A DNA stretch of 64,000 bases from JAGVJT01 sp964513205. Its GTDB lineage: Bacteria > Pseudomonadota > Gammaproteobacteria > Legionellales > Legionellaceae. Made by a program: the position numbers and the translations under genes. The notes below the pieces were generated by a model. That model searched no databases. It was not told the origin of the DNA and saw nothing but the letters and a program-made list of their open reading frames with translations. The stretch covers positions 1 to 64,000 of the forward strand of contig CAZELP010000003.1 in NCBI GenBank assembly GCA_964513205.1, read 5' to 3'. Positions 18,344-26,784 of the stretch are shown here, one piece after another. Every line of letters begins with the position of its first letter. Within the stretch, counting starts at the first letter, position 1.

Positions 18344-19009
18344 TTACTTTTCCCCAAGTCCCCGATGAATCGCCAATTGCAGCACTTGCTGAAAAACATC
18401 CTCAACCGACAAAGTTGTGGTGTCAATTGCAACAGCATCATGCGCTGGTGCCAGCGGTGAGTGGCTTCTGGCCATATCACGCGCGTCACGTTCAGCTAAC
18501 TCTTCAACGACCTGTGCGAGGGTATCATTTTTTCCATTTTTTTTCAACTGTAAATAACGTCGCTCTGCACGAGCCTCTGGCGTGGCATAAAGATAGATTT
18601 TTAATGCAGCATCTGGAAAGACAACCGTTCCCATATCTCGACCATCTGTCACCAGACCTGGGGGCTTTGCAAAAGCGCGTTGCCGCTCAAGCAAAGCAGC
18701 TCTAACTTCCGGTATTGCTGCAAGTTGAGACGCTTTTTGCCCACATGCTTGCGTGCGAATTTTGTCGTTAACAGAAATCCCATCCAGTAGAATATCCTCT
18801 TTCTCAAAACTCAAAGCCAAAGTCGACGCTAACTCAACCAATCTAGACTTGTCGTTTTCATTGAGATGCGCATGATCCACTGCCAAGGCAAACACACGGT
18901 AAATGGCACCGCTGTCTAAAAAATTCCACCCTAAATGTGCAGCCAACAAATGACATAAGGTCCCTTTTCCCGTACCGCTTGGACCATCTAACGTAATCAC
19001 TTTAAGCAT
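18344..19009 (-). CDS. cmk: Cytidylate kinase
   Basis: A 221-residue enzyme phosphorylating CMP and dCMP. It begins MLKVITLDGPSGTGKGTL with the P-loop, then LLDGISV, and TDGRDMGTVVFPDA, the family's CMP-binding segment. The start at 19009 is chosen because it follows an AAAGG ribosome site and gives the standard N-terminus; an upstream in-frame codon adds an unconserved leader. It lies between serC and rpsA. aroA, often in this position, is missing. Confidence 0.96.
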   Translation of the reverse strand: MLKVITLDGPSGTGKGTLCHLLAAHLGWNFLDSGAIYRVFALAVDHAHLNENDKSRLVELASTLALSFEKEDILLDGISVNDKIRTQACGQKASQLAAIPEVRAALLERQRAFAKPPGLVTDGRDMGTVVFPDAALKIYLYATPEARAERRYLQLKKNGKNDTLAQVVEELAERDARDMARSHSPLAPAHDAVAIDTTTLSVEDVFQQVLQLAIHRGLGEK

Positions 19010-19104
19010 AAATAACCTTTTAAAATTGAAGCGAACAATCAAAACGCAATATTATAGTCGCGAGTCTGAATCGAAAGGCGTTTATTAAAGAACAACAATA
19101 CGGC

Positions 19105-20223
19105 TTATTCAGTATACTGTCGTTCAAATGCATGCATAAATTCAATGAGTGAATACACACCTTCGATAGGCATTGGATTATAAAGACTAACGCGAATTCC
19201 ACCTTTTCTTCGATGTCCTTGAAGTCCGTATAACCCTCGCTTTTCTGCTTCACTGACAAATAGCTCTTCTTTGGTTGCGTCTTTTAGTCGGAAACACACA
19301 TTCATCAAGGAGCGTCCTTCCCCTTGTACATAACATTCATAAAACGAAGATGTATCAATTGCATGATATAAAATCTCCGCTTTTCGATGATTTTTTTCAT
19401 GCAACGCAGAAACACCGCCCTGTTCTGTAATCCACTGAAACATCAGATAACTCATATAACATTGAAAAACGGCAGGTGTCGCAGCAAAAGAATGCATACT
19501 GGCATGAACTCGATAATCCAACATCGAAGGTAGTTTTGCCGAAATGGTTTTTAATAAATTGTCATGGACCAGGACAATCGTCATCCCCGCAGGACCAATA
19601 TTTTTTTGAATGCCGGCAAAAATCAGACCGTATTCTTGAACATTAATTGGCTCGCTCAGTAAAAAAGAAGTCATATCGGCAATCAGTGGGATCCCCGTTT
19701 CTCTAAAAGGAGGCGGAACCAATCGAAGGCCATCGACCGTCTCGTTTGCCGCGTAATAAATATAAGCTGTTTCATCCCGAATGGCTCGTTTATCATATTC
19801 AGGTAACGTGGTGAAACCAGAATCTTCGTTGGACGCAAGACAGTATGCTCTTGAAAGTCGACTGGCTTCTTTATAGGCTTCGTATGACCATGTCCCAGAC
19901 ACGATATGACCTGCTTGAACAGCAGGATGAATAAAATTCATTGGAATCATTGCAAACTGCATACGGGCAGGTTGCGTCAGAAATAAAATATGATAATCCA
20001 TTGGGACAGAAAGGAGTTCGCGCAGTAAAGATTCGGTCTCCTCCATCATATGAAGGAACAATGGATGTCGGTGGTTAATTTCCAATACCGACATCCCAGT
20101 CTCTTCCCAGCTCAAAAGCGCCTGCTGCGCCTTCAACAACACTGCATCAGGCAACATTGCAGGTCCTGCACTAAAATTATAGCCGCGTTGACTATTCTTC
20201 TGGTAAATCAGTGTCTGACACAT
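19105..20223 (-). CDS. serC: Phosphoserine aminotransferase
   Basis: A 372-residue PLP enzyme converting 3-phosphohydroxypyruvate to phosphoserine, also used in pyridoxal phosphate synthesis. It shows YNFSAGPAMLPDAVL near the start, the PLP-lysine region FAGIQKNIGPAGMTIV, and RKGGIRVSLYNPM at the C-terminus. The chosen ATG at 20223 lies inside the end of gyrA (32-base overlap) with GAGGAG ten bases upstream, giving about 13 extra residues before YNFSAG. No other standard start codon lies close to the conserved N-terminus, so translation is probably coupled to gyrA. Confidence 0.93.
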   Translation of the reverse strand: MCQTLIYQKNSQRGYNFSAGPAMLPDAVLLKAQQALLSWEETGMSVLEINHRHPLFLHMMEETESLLRELLSVPMDYHILFLTQPARMQFAMIPMNFIHPAVQAGHIVSGTWSYEAYKEASRLSRAYCLASNEDSGFTTLPEYDKRAIRDETAYIYYAANETVDGLRLVPPPFRETGIPLIADMTSFLLSEPINVQEYGLIFAGIQKNIGPAGMTIVLVHDNLLKTISAKLPSMLDYRVHASMHSFAATPAVFQCYMSYLMFQWITEQGGVSALHEKNHRKAEILYHAIDTSSFYECYVQGEGRSLMNVCFRLKDATKEELFVSEAEKRGLYGLQGHRRKGGIRVSLYNPMPIEGVYSLIEFMHAFERQYTE

Positions 20224-22786
20224 CTGTAGGAAGCTCCTCATCAGTCCAAGACATTTCAGGCAACTCTTCAATGCGTTGCATGCCCACTACCTCTTCGCCG
20301 GGGCTGACATTAATCAATCTCACGCCCTGTGTATTTCGTCCAATCACTGAAAGCTCATTGACTTTAAAACGAACCAATGTGCCTTGATCCGTGATTAGCA
20401 TCGCCTCATCCCCATCGTTCACTTGTGTTGCGCGCACCACTTTCCCATTGCGCTCACTCACCTGAATGGAGATCACGCCTTGACCACCCCGACCCGTAAT
20501 ACGATACTCTTCAATTTCAGTGCGTTTTCCATATCCAAATTGAGTTGCGGTCAAAATAGTCCCTGTTTCTTGCGCAATAACCAAAGAAATCACCGACTGA
20601 CCAGATTGTAAACGCATTCCGCGAACACCTCTTGCGGTACGTCCCATTGGTCGAATATGTGACTCAGAGAAACGAATGACTTTTCCAGCATCCGAGAAAA
20701 GCATAATGTCTTTTTGACCATCTGTCAGATCAACCCCAATTAAACTGTCTTCTTCATCAAGATGAATGGCAATGATCCCAGAGCTACGAGGGCGGCTAAA
20801 CGCGTCGAGAGAAACTTTTTTGATCACGCCTTGTTTTGTAACCATTACTACAAAACGTCCTTCATGAAACTCTCTAACCGGTAAAATGGCGTTAATTGCT
20901 TCTCCCTGAGCTAAAGGCAGAACATTGACGATCGGTTTACCACGAGAAGTTCGATTGGCCAGAGGAAGCTCATAGGCTTTTATCCAATACAATTTTCCAT
21001 GATTTGAAAAACACAATAACGTATCGTGGGTACTTGATAAAACCAAACGTTCGACAAAATCCTCATCTTTCACGTGCGTGGCAATTTTCCCTTTTCCTCC
21101 ACGTCGTTGTGCTTGATAAGTTGAGAGTGGTTGATATTTGACATATCCTTGATGAGACAATGTCACCACAACAGCCTCTTCAGCAATCAAATCTTCAATG
21201 GTTAAATCTTCTTGAGAAGCCATAATTTCAGTTCGACGCGAATCACCAAACTGTGTTTTCATTTCTAAAAGTTCTGTGCGAATCACCTCTAAAAGACGCG
21301 CATCAGATCCTAAAATAGCCAATAATTCACGAATCTCATTGAGCACACCTTCAAATTCTTGAATAATTTTATCTTGCTCTAATCCTGTTAAACGGTGTAA
21401 ACGCATCTCAAGAATCGCTTGTGCTTGCGCTTCTGACAAATGATAACCATCTGCGTTCAAACCACAATGTGACGGCAAATCATCAGGACGACTAGAATCA
21501 GTTCCTGTTCGCTCTAGCAACGCTTTAACAAGACCTGGTTCCCAAGTTTTATCAAGCAGCGCAACTTTTGCATCACTCGGTGTTTTAGACTGTTTGATAA
21601 GCTCAATCATTGCATCGATATTGGCCAAAGCAACGCCCAAACCTTCGAGAACATGCCCACGCTGTCTTGCTTTTCGAAGCTCGAAAATAGTCCGTCTTGT
21701 CACCACTTCACGACGATGACGAATAAAGCACTCTAAAATTTCTTTTAAATTCAGCGTCCTCGGTTGGCCATCGACTAGAGCCACCATGTTGATTCCAAAC
21801 ACACTTTGCATTTGTGTTTGAGTGTAGAGATTATTCAATGTGACTTCAGGCATCTCTCCGCGTTTCAATTCAATCACAACACGCATGCCGTCTTTATCTG
21901 ATTCGTCTCTCAGACCAGAAATCGTTTCTATTTTTTTCTCTCGAACCAATTCAGCAATGCGCTCAACCAAACGCGCTTTATTCACTTGATAAGGCAACTC
22001 GGTGATAATAATTGCCTGACGCCCCGTCTGTTTGTCGGTTTCGACTTCGGTACGAGCACGCATAATTGCTCGACCACGTCCCGTTCTGTAACCTTGAATA
22101 ATTCCTGCTCGACCATTGATAATTCCGGCGGTAGGAAAATCTGGCCCTGGAATAATTGTCAGTAACTCATCAATTGACATTTCTGGATTGTCGAGCAAAG
22201 CGAAAACGGCATCCAAGACTTCGGTTAAGTTATGTGGTGGAATATTGGTCGCCATTCCAACCGCAATTCCAGAAGATCCGTTCACCAACAAATTAGGAAT
22301 ACGAGAAGGCAAAACAACCGGAGCAAATTCGGTTTCGTCATAGTTTGGCGCAAAATCAACGGTTTCTTTTTCAAGATCAGCCAAAAGAGCATGAGCTAAT
22401 TTGGACATACGCACTTCGGTGTATCGCATTGCGGCGGGCGCATCACCATCAATCGAACCAAAGTTCCCTTGACCATCGACCAGAAGATATCGAAGCGAAA
22501 AAGGCTGAGCCATACGAACGATGGTATCATACACAGCGGTATCCCCGTGTGGATGGTATTTACCGATCACATCCCCTACAACACGAGCAGATTTTTTGTG
22601 TGGCTTATTCCAATCATTCCCAAGTTCACTCATTGCAAACAGAACACGACGATGCACTGGCTTAAGACCATCGCGAACATCAGGCAAAGCGCGCCCAACA
22701 ATTACGCTCATTGCATAGTCAAGATATGACTGCTTAAGCTCATCTTCGATGTTAACCGGCACTACCTCTTCTGCTGAATACGCCAT
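20192..22786 (-). CDS. gyrA: DNA gyrase subunit A
   Basis: An 864-residue gyrase A subunit. The N-terminal breakage-reunion domain has active-site Tyr122 (AAMRYTEVRM). The quinolone-determining region reads HPHGDTAVYDTIVRMAQ, with Thr83 and Asp87 in E. coli numbering. The C-terminal beta-pinwheel begins with the GyrA box QRRGGKG, which marks gyrase rather than topoisomerase IV. Thr83 is also the natural residue in Legionella and Pseudomonas, so it need not mean acquired resistance. It is first in the gyrA-serC-cmk-rpsA run. Confidence 0.98.
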   Translation of the reverse strand: MAYSAEEVVPVNIEDELKQSYLDYAMSVIVGRALPDVRDGLKPVHRRVLFAMSELGNDWNKPHKKSARVVGDVIGKYHPHGDTAVYDTIVRMAQPFSLRYLLVDGQGNFGSIDGDAPAAMRYTEVRMSKLAHALLADLEKETVDFAPNYDETEFAPVVLPSRIPNLLVNGSSGIAVGMATNIPPHNLTEVLDAVFALLDNPEMSIDELLTIIPGPDFPTAGIINGRAGIIQGYRTGRGRAIMRARTEVETDKQTGRQAIIITELPYQVNKARLVERIAELVREKKIETISGLRDESDKDGMRVVIELKRGEMPEVTLNNLYTQTQMQSVFGINMVALVDGQPRTLNLKEILECFIRHRREVVTRRTIFELRKARQRGHVLEGLGVALANIDAMIELIKQSKTPSDAKVALLDKTWEPGLVKALLERTGTDSSRPDDLPSHCGLNADGYHLSEAQAQAILEMRLHRLTGLEQDKIIQEFEGVLNEIRELLAILGSDARLLEVIRTELLEMKTQFGDSRRTEIMASQEDLTIEDLIAEEAVVVTLSHQGYVKYQPLSTYQAQRRGGKGKIATHVKDEDFVERLVLSSTHDTLLCFSNHGKLYWIKAYELPLANRTSRGKPIVNVLPLAQGEAINAILPVREFHEGRFVVMVTKQGVIKKVSLDAFSRPRSSGIIAIHLDEEDSLIGVDLTDGQKDIMLFSDAGKVIRFSESHIRPMGRTARGVRGMRLQSGQSVISLVIAQETGTILTATQFGYGKRTEIEEYRITGRGGQGVISIQVSERNGKVVRATQVNDGDEAMLITDQGTLVRFKVNELSVIGRNTQGVRLINVSPGEEVVGMQRIEELPEMSWTDEELPTDVSDTDLPEE

Positions 22787-22858
22787 AAACTCTCAAATCT
22801 CCGATATATCGCAAACGTTCGGAGTAGAATAGCACAGCTAAACGCACGCCAACAGACC

Positions 22859-24205
22859 CTAAACAAAATTCACTAATTCTTGGATAGATTTTAGCGGAAT
22901 CACTTCCAGCCCATGCGCTTTTTTAGGCGCATTCAAAGCCGGTATAATCGCGCGTTTGAAACCATGTTTCACTGCTTCTTTTAAACGCTCTTGGCCATTT
23001 TGAACGGGTCGTATTTCGCCTGCAAGGCCGATTTCGCCAAACACAATTGTTTCAGAATCAATCACTCGATTATTTAAACTGGAAATCACTGCTGCGGCAA
23101 TCGCAAGATCGCTTGCCGTTTCAGTAATTTTTACGCCCCCAACCACGTTGATAAAGACGTCTTGATCGTACGTCACAACACCTGCATGTCGATGTAAAAC
23201 TGCCAGTAAAATCGCGAGCCTAGGTTGTTCAAGTCCAGCCGTCACACGTTTAGGTTGTTGTCCATGAGCTTCATCTACCAATGCCTGCACTTCGACAAGC
23301 AACGGACGAGTCCCTTCCCAAGTCACCATAATCGAACTTCCAGGTTTGGGCTCGGGTTGTTGCGTCAAAAAAATCGCAGAAGGATTTGTCACTTCTTTTA
23401 ATCCTTTATCGGTCATCGCAAAAACACCAATTTCATTGACAGCGCCGAAACGATTTTTGATGGCACGAATCACTCGGAAACGCTCATCAGACTGGCCTTC
23501 AAAATATAACACTGTATCCACCATATGCTCTAAAACCCGAGGGCCAGCCAAGGCACCATCTTTCGTGACATGCCCCACTAAAAAAATAGCTGTTTGATTT
23601 GATTTTGCATAACGAACCAATTGAGCCGTCGCCTCCCGAACTTGTCCAACACTTCCGGCCGCGGATGAGAGTGTATCGGTAAACAGAGTCTGAACCGAGT
23701 CAATCACCATCATTTTGGGTTTGGCTTTTTGTGCATGCGACAAAATCGTTTCGACATGGGTTTCTGCTAAAAGATTAAATTGCGTGGCGTTGACTTGAAG
23801 ACGCGCCGCACGCATGGCCACTTGCTGTAATGATTCTTCCCCCGTCACATAAAGCACAGGATAAGCTCTAGAAAGATGAGCCAAGGCTTGAAGCAATAAA
23901 GTGGATTTACCAATACCAGGATCTCCACCAATTAAAACAACAGAACTTTCGACCAATCCCCCACCAAGAACACGATTTAACTCGGAAAGTTGCAAATCAA
24001 ATCTTAAGTCCTGCTCAAACACAATATCAGTGAGCGGCAAAACAGAAGATCGCGCATTGGCATAATGGGTAGAGCGAGGATGAGAAATTGGCGTTAACGC
24101 TTCCTCGGCAATTGTGTTCCAAGCCTGACATTGAGTACATTGACCAGACCATTGGGAAAAAGAAGCAGCACATTGATTACAAACATACTTTGTCTTGACT
24201 TTCAT
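22859..24205 (-). CDS. radA: DNA repair protein RadA
   Basis: A 448-residue RecA-related helicase that drives branch migration in recombination. It has the N-terminal C4 zinc finger (CNQC ... CTQC), Walker A GGDPGIGKST, the RadA-specific KNRFG motif and a C-terminal Lon-protease-like domain. The start at 24205 gives MKVKTKYVCNQC, the family N-terminus; an in-frame codon 33 bases upstream is less likely. It is divergent from xseB. Confidence 0.96.
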   Translation of the reverse strand: MKVKTKYVCNQCAASFSQWSGQCTQCQAWNTIAEEALTPISHPRSTHYANARSSVLPLTDIVFEQDLRFDLQLSELNRVLGGGLVESSVVLIGGDPGIGKSTLLLQALAHLSRAYPVLYVTGEESLQQVAMRAARLQVNATQFNLLAETHVETILSHAQKAKPKMMVIDSVQTLFTDTLSSAAGSVGQVREATAQLVRYAKSNQTAIFLVGHVTKDGALAGPRVLEHMVDTVLYFEGQSDERFRVIRAIKNRFGAVNEIGVFAMTDKGLKEVTNPSAIFLTQQPEPKPGSSIMVTWEGTRPLLVEVQALVDEAHGQQPKRVTAGLEQPRLAILLAVLHRHAGVVTYDQDVFINVVGGVKITETASDLAIAAAVISSLNNRVIDSETIVFGEIGLAGEIRPVQNGQERLKEAVKHGFKRAIIPALNAPKKAHGLEVIPLKSIQELVNFV

Positions 24206-24290
24206 ATCGACTCGCTGATGGAAAAGAACATCTCGCATTTTAAATGATTTGGGATATAATCCTAGCGTTTTCAGAACTTATGAGTCTAGT

Positions 24291-24497
24291 ATGGCCAATC
24301 CATCATTTGAAGAATCGATTCAATCTCTAGAGCAAATTGTCTCTCAACTTGAAAAAGGTGAACTTCCGCTTGACGAGGCATTAAAGGAATTTGAAGCGGG
24401 AATTAAATTGGCACGACAGTGTCAAAAAACGTTGCAGGAAGCAGAAAAAAAAATTGCCTCTTTGAATCAAACTCTAAATTTGGACAGCAATGACTAA
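24291..24497 (+). CDS. xseB: Exodeoxyribonuclease VII small subunit
   Basis: A 68-residue helical protein, FEESIQSLEQIVSQLEKGELPLDEAL, the hallmark XseB segment. It binds XseA to form the single-strand exonuclease VII. The ATG at 24291 gives the standard N-terminus; an upstream TTG at 24249 would add unconserved residues and overlap the divergent promoter region. It overlaps ispA by eight bases, as in many gammaproteobacteria. The product is slightly shorter than the 80-residue E. coli protein. Confidence 0.93.
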   Translation: MANPSFEESIQSLEQIVSQLEKGELPLDEALKEFEAGIKLARQCQKTLQEAEKKIASLNQTLNLDSND

Positions 24498-25386
24498 ACA
24501 TTCCGCGGCTTACCTCGAGCGTCACGAATCTCTCTTAAAACATTACATCGAGTCTCATCCAGCCGCTGATGCTCACTTAAAAAATGCAATGATGTATAGT
24601 CTATTCCCTGGAGGAAAACGATTTCGCCCTCTATTGGTTTATTTAACAGGTGAACTAACAAAAGCGCCCTTAGAAGCGCTTGACAGAATTGCCATGGCAA
24701 TCGAACTCACGCACTGTTTCTCTTTGGTCCATGACGATTTGCCCGCCATGGACAACGATGATTACCGACGAGGCCAGTTAAGTTGCCACAAAGCTTTTGA
24801 TGAAGCGACAGCGATATTGGCAGGAAATGCAATGCAAATGTTGTCTATAGAATGCCTGCTCGCCACCCCTGCTTTGGTGCTCGCACCAACAAAAACTTTA
24901 GAAATCGCAACACTTTTACTCCGAGCATTTGGAATAGAAGGCATGTTGAGTGGTCAATCTCTTGACTTACAAGAACTCCACACACCGATCAGCGAAAAAA
25001 GACTGCGTGAAATTCACAGCCTGAAAACAGGTCGCGTCATTGAGGCGTGCATTGATGGCGCCATCCTGGCAGGCGATGTGTCCGTTGAAGAAAAAAATGC
25101 CTTAAAGAATTTTGCTAAACAATTGGGTCTCCTTTTTCAAATTCAGGACGACTATCTCGATCGCTACGCTTCAGAAACCTTAGGTAAAAATCGAATTTCT
25201 GATGCATCGAATGACAAAACAACTTTTGCAACACTCTACTCACGAGAAGGGCTTCAAGAGTTGATCACAGAATCCTACCAAACACTTCAATCCTCTTTGG
25301 CTTGCTTCAACGATCGTGCTCAAGCGCTTTCATTTTTTATAAAAAAACTTATAAAAATTCATAAAATAGAAGCAGTCGAAAAATAA
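24490..25386 (+). CDS. ispA: Farnesyl diphosphate synthase
   Basis: A 298-residue prenyltransferase condensing IPP with DMAPP and GPP to farnesyl diphosphate. It has the first Asp-rich motif DDLPAMDND, GGKRFRP for IPP binding, the second Asp-rich motif QDDYLD, and KTGRVIEA. It would feed UppS (31001-31732) and quinone synthesis. dxs, the usual third gene after xseB-ispA, does not follow, in keeping with a mevalonate route to IPP. Confidence 0.96.
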   Translation: MTKHSAAYLERHESLLKHYIESHPAADAHLKNAMMYSLFPGGKRFRPLLVYLTGELTKAPLEALDRIAMAIELTHCFSLVHDDLPAMDNDDYRRGQLSCHKAFDEATAILAGNAMQMLSIECLLATPALVLAPTKTLEIATLLLRAFGIEGMLSGQSLDLQELHTPISEKRLREIHSLKTGRVIEACIDGAILAGDVSVEEKNALKNFAKQLGLLFQIQDDYLDRYASETLGKNRISDASNDKTTFATLYSREGLQELITESYQTLQSSLACFNDRAQALSFFIKKLIKIHKIEAVEK

Positions 25387-25399
25387 AATCAAAACGAAA

Positions 25400-25429
25400 T
25401 TGACTTTTTATTAAATCAGTACGTATAAT
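25400..25429 (+). promoter_or_regulatory. Sigma-70-like promoter
   Basis: TTGACT (25400-25405) and a perfect TATAAT (25424-25429) are separated by 18 bases. The palindrome AAGCGCTT at 25432-25439 falls at the expected transcription start and could be an operator. It stands 62 bases before the His-rich membrane protein gene. Confidence 0.7.
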
Positions 25430-25491
25430 CCAAGCGCTTAAGGCAATGTTATTTAACCAAACTGTTCAATTAACAAACGGAGAAAAATCCT

Positions 25492-26013
25492 ATGCCATCG
25501 AATACCCCCTCCGCAACATCTTCTCGTTTTAATTTCTATTTCATTCTCAAATGTCTAGCCAGTATCGCATTTTTTAGTCTTTTACTGATGTGTTTGGCAA
25601 AACCCATGTTCCTAGTCCTTAGTGTCGCCGCGGCAACCGTTGGTTTATTATCAGCCATCATAGCGCCCATAGTGATTGCAGTAGCGCTCATGACGCTCAT
25701 CAGCCTAACGGTCTCGTCTTTGTTTAATTCAGTTTCGACTCGAATCACCAATCGACCATTTTTGACAACAACCACACCCGTGTGGGGAAATGACATTTTT
25801 GGGTTAAACTCTTTATTTTACAATAACAGGTACGCCCATCAGCACACGCACCGACACGCGTATAGCGCAGGAGTCAATCATCACACACATGACACAGGAG
25901 TCAATTCCCACAGCGCGCCAACTCAACATGCTCACATGGCGTCAGATTATGCTGAAAACCGACATGCACATCACGCAGAGACAAACCATCACCATCATCA
26001 CACACCCCATTAA
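25492..26013 (+). CDS. Membrane protein with His-rich tail
   Basis: A 173-residue protein. A hydrophobic region with two or three membrane helices (about 16-85) is followed by a tail from about residue 112 dense in histidines (HQHTHRHAYSAG, then HHTHDTG and a final HHHHHTPH). No family was recognised. His tails of this kind bind Zn, Ni or Cu, so metal buffering or sensing is a fair guess. It has its own near-consensus promoter, GGAG before the ATG, and a hairpin after the stop. The next gene has the same plan with a different tail, so the two may be distant paralogues. Confidence 0.72.
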   Translation: MPSNTPSATSSRFNFYFILKCLASIAFFSLLLMCLAKPMFLVLSVAAATVGLLSAIIAPIVIAVALMTLISLTVSSLFNSVSTRITNRPFLTTTTPVWGNDIFGLNSLFYNNRYAHQHTHRHAYSAGVNHHTHDTGVNSHSAPTQHAHMASDYAENRHAHHAETNHHHHHTPH

Positions 26014-26051
26014 GCGACGTCTAAGGTGTTACATCGTTTTTATGTTTCTGA

Positions 26052-26078
26052 GAGCTGAGGAAGAAAAATCCTCAGCTC
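26052..26078 (+). terminator. Hairpin terminator after His-rich protein gene
   Basis: GAGCTGAGGA and TCCTCAGCTC form a perfect 10-bp stem around a 7-base A-rich loop, 38 bases beyond the stop codon. The following GATTTCGTCTCCTT is only moderately T-rich. Confidence 0.65.
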
Positions 26079-26217
26079 GATTTCGTCTCCTTAATCTATT
26101 GCCTCATACATGACAGATTAAAAAAGGCAACATAAAAACATTATGATCACTTTATTGACACAAAGAGAAAATTAAAGTAAATTTGGCACAATTAAAATCT
26201 AAAAGGAGCATGAAAAC

Positions 26218-26730
26218 ATGGTTTATTTGTCTCATAGAAACAAACTTCTCGTAGGATTAATGGTGTGCATAGTAATTTTACCCTGTACAATATTCATGCC
26301 TGTTGTGCCTGCAGTTATATTGGCGTCACTTTGTACAGTAGCGATATTGAGTTTTGGGATCAGCTTAATTACTTCTTTTGCAAATCAAACGCCTAGACTA
26401 ATTTCAACAACACGCCCAATCGTTGTCGAAAGACCTGTCGTTGTCGAAAGACCTGTCGTCGTTGAAAGACCTGTTTTCGTACAACAAAGACCTGTCGTCG
26501 TTGAAAGACCTATTTTTGTACGACAAAGACCTGTCGTCGTTGAGCATAGACATCCATTTTTCCCTCAACCCGCTCGTCCAAGTCATTTTCATGGTCAACC
26601 TACTCGTCCAGGTCATTTTGCTGGTCACCAGACGCAACCTGTTCGTCCCGGCCATTTTCATGGTCACCAGACTCAGCAACCAACAGGTCCAAGCCATCAA
26701 CAAGGACATATCAGAAGCCACGGTCGATAA
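26218..26730 (+). CDS. Membrane protein with RPVVVE and RPGHFHG repeats
   Basis: A 170-residue protein. Two N-terminal membrane helices (about 8-60) are followed by a tail of about six RP[VI]VVE / RP[VI]FV[QR]Q hexapeptides (residues 66-110) and then His/Gly/Pro repeats of the type RPGHFHGHQTQ. No known family. The layout resembles the preceding His-rich protein. Tails of this kind often bind metals, polyanions or cell-wall material, but I cannot say which. AAGGAG lies nine bases before the ATG. An ATG at 26210 opens only a 14-codon frame. A strong bidirectional terminator follows. Confidence 0.7.
   Translation: MVYLSHRNKLLVGLMVCIVILPCTIFMPVVPAVILASLCTVAILSFGISLITSFANQTPRLISTTRPIVVERPVVVERPVVVERPVFVQQRPVVVERPIFVRQRPVVVEHRHPFFPQPARPSHFHGQPTRPGHFAGHQTQPVRPGHFHGHQTQQPTGPSHQQGHIRSHGR
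26413..26550 (+). repeat. In-frame 18-bp repeats encoding RPVVVE
   Basis: Degenerate tandem copies of AGACCTGTCGTCGTTGAA encode the hexapeptide repeat. Some units are replaced by variants encoding RPVFVQQ or RPIFVRQ. Adjacent units differ by only one or two bases, so expansion and contraction by slippage is likely. Confidence 0.85.
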
Positions 26731-26753
26731 AGCGCTAACTGGTGTATAACTCA

Positions 26754-26783
26754 CAAAAGCCCAAGAAAAATCTTGGGCTTTTG
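26754..26783. terminator. Bidirectional terminator
   Basis: A perfect 13-bp stem, CAAAAGCCCAAGA and TCTTGGGCTTTTG, has a four-base AAAA loop and flanking T/A runs on both sides. It lies between the convergent genes ending at 26730 (plus) and 26785 (minus, bamA) and can serve both. Confidence 0.92.
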
Positions 26784-26784
26784 T

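Noticed and set aside
26413..26550. Repeats resembling a CRISPR or satellite array
   Set aside because: The units are coding hexapeptide repeats without unique spacers.
26404..26754. Minus-strand frame over the RPVVVE repeats
   Set aside because: It is the mirror of the repeat tract and crosses the terminator; its product is only repeat translation.
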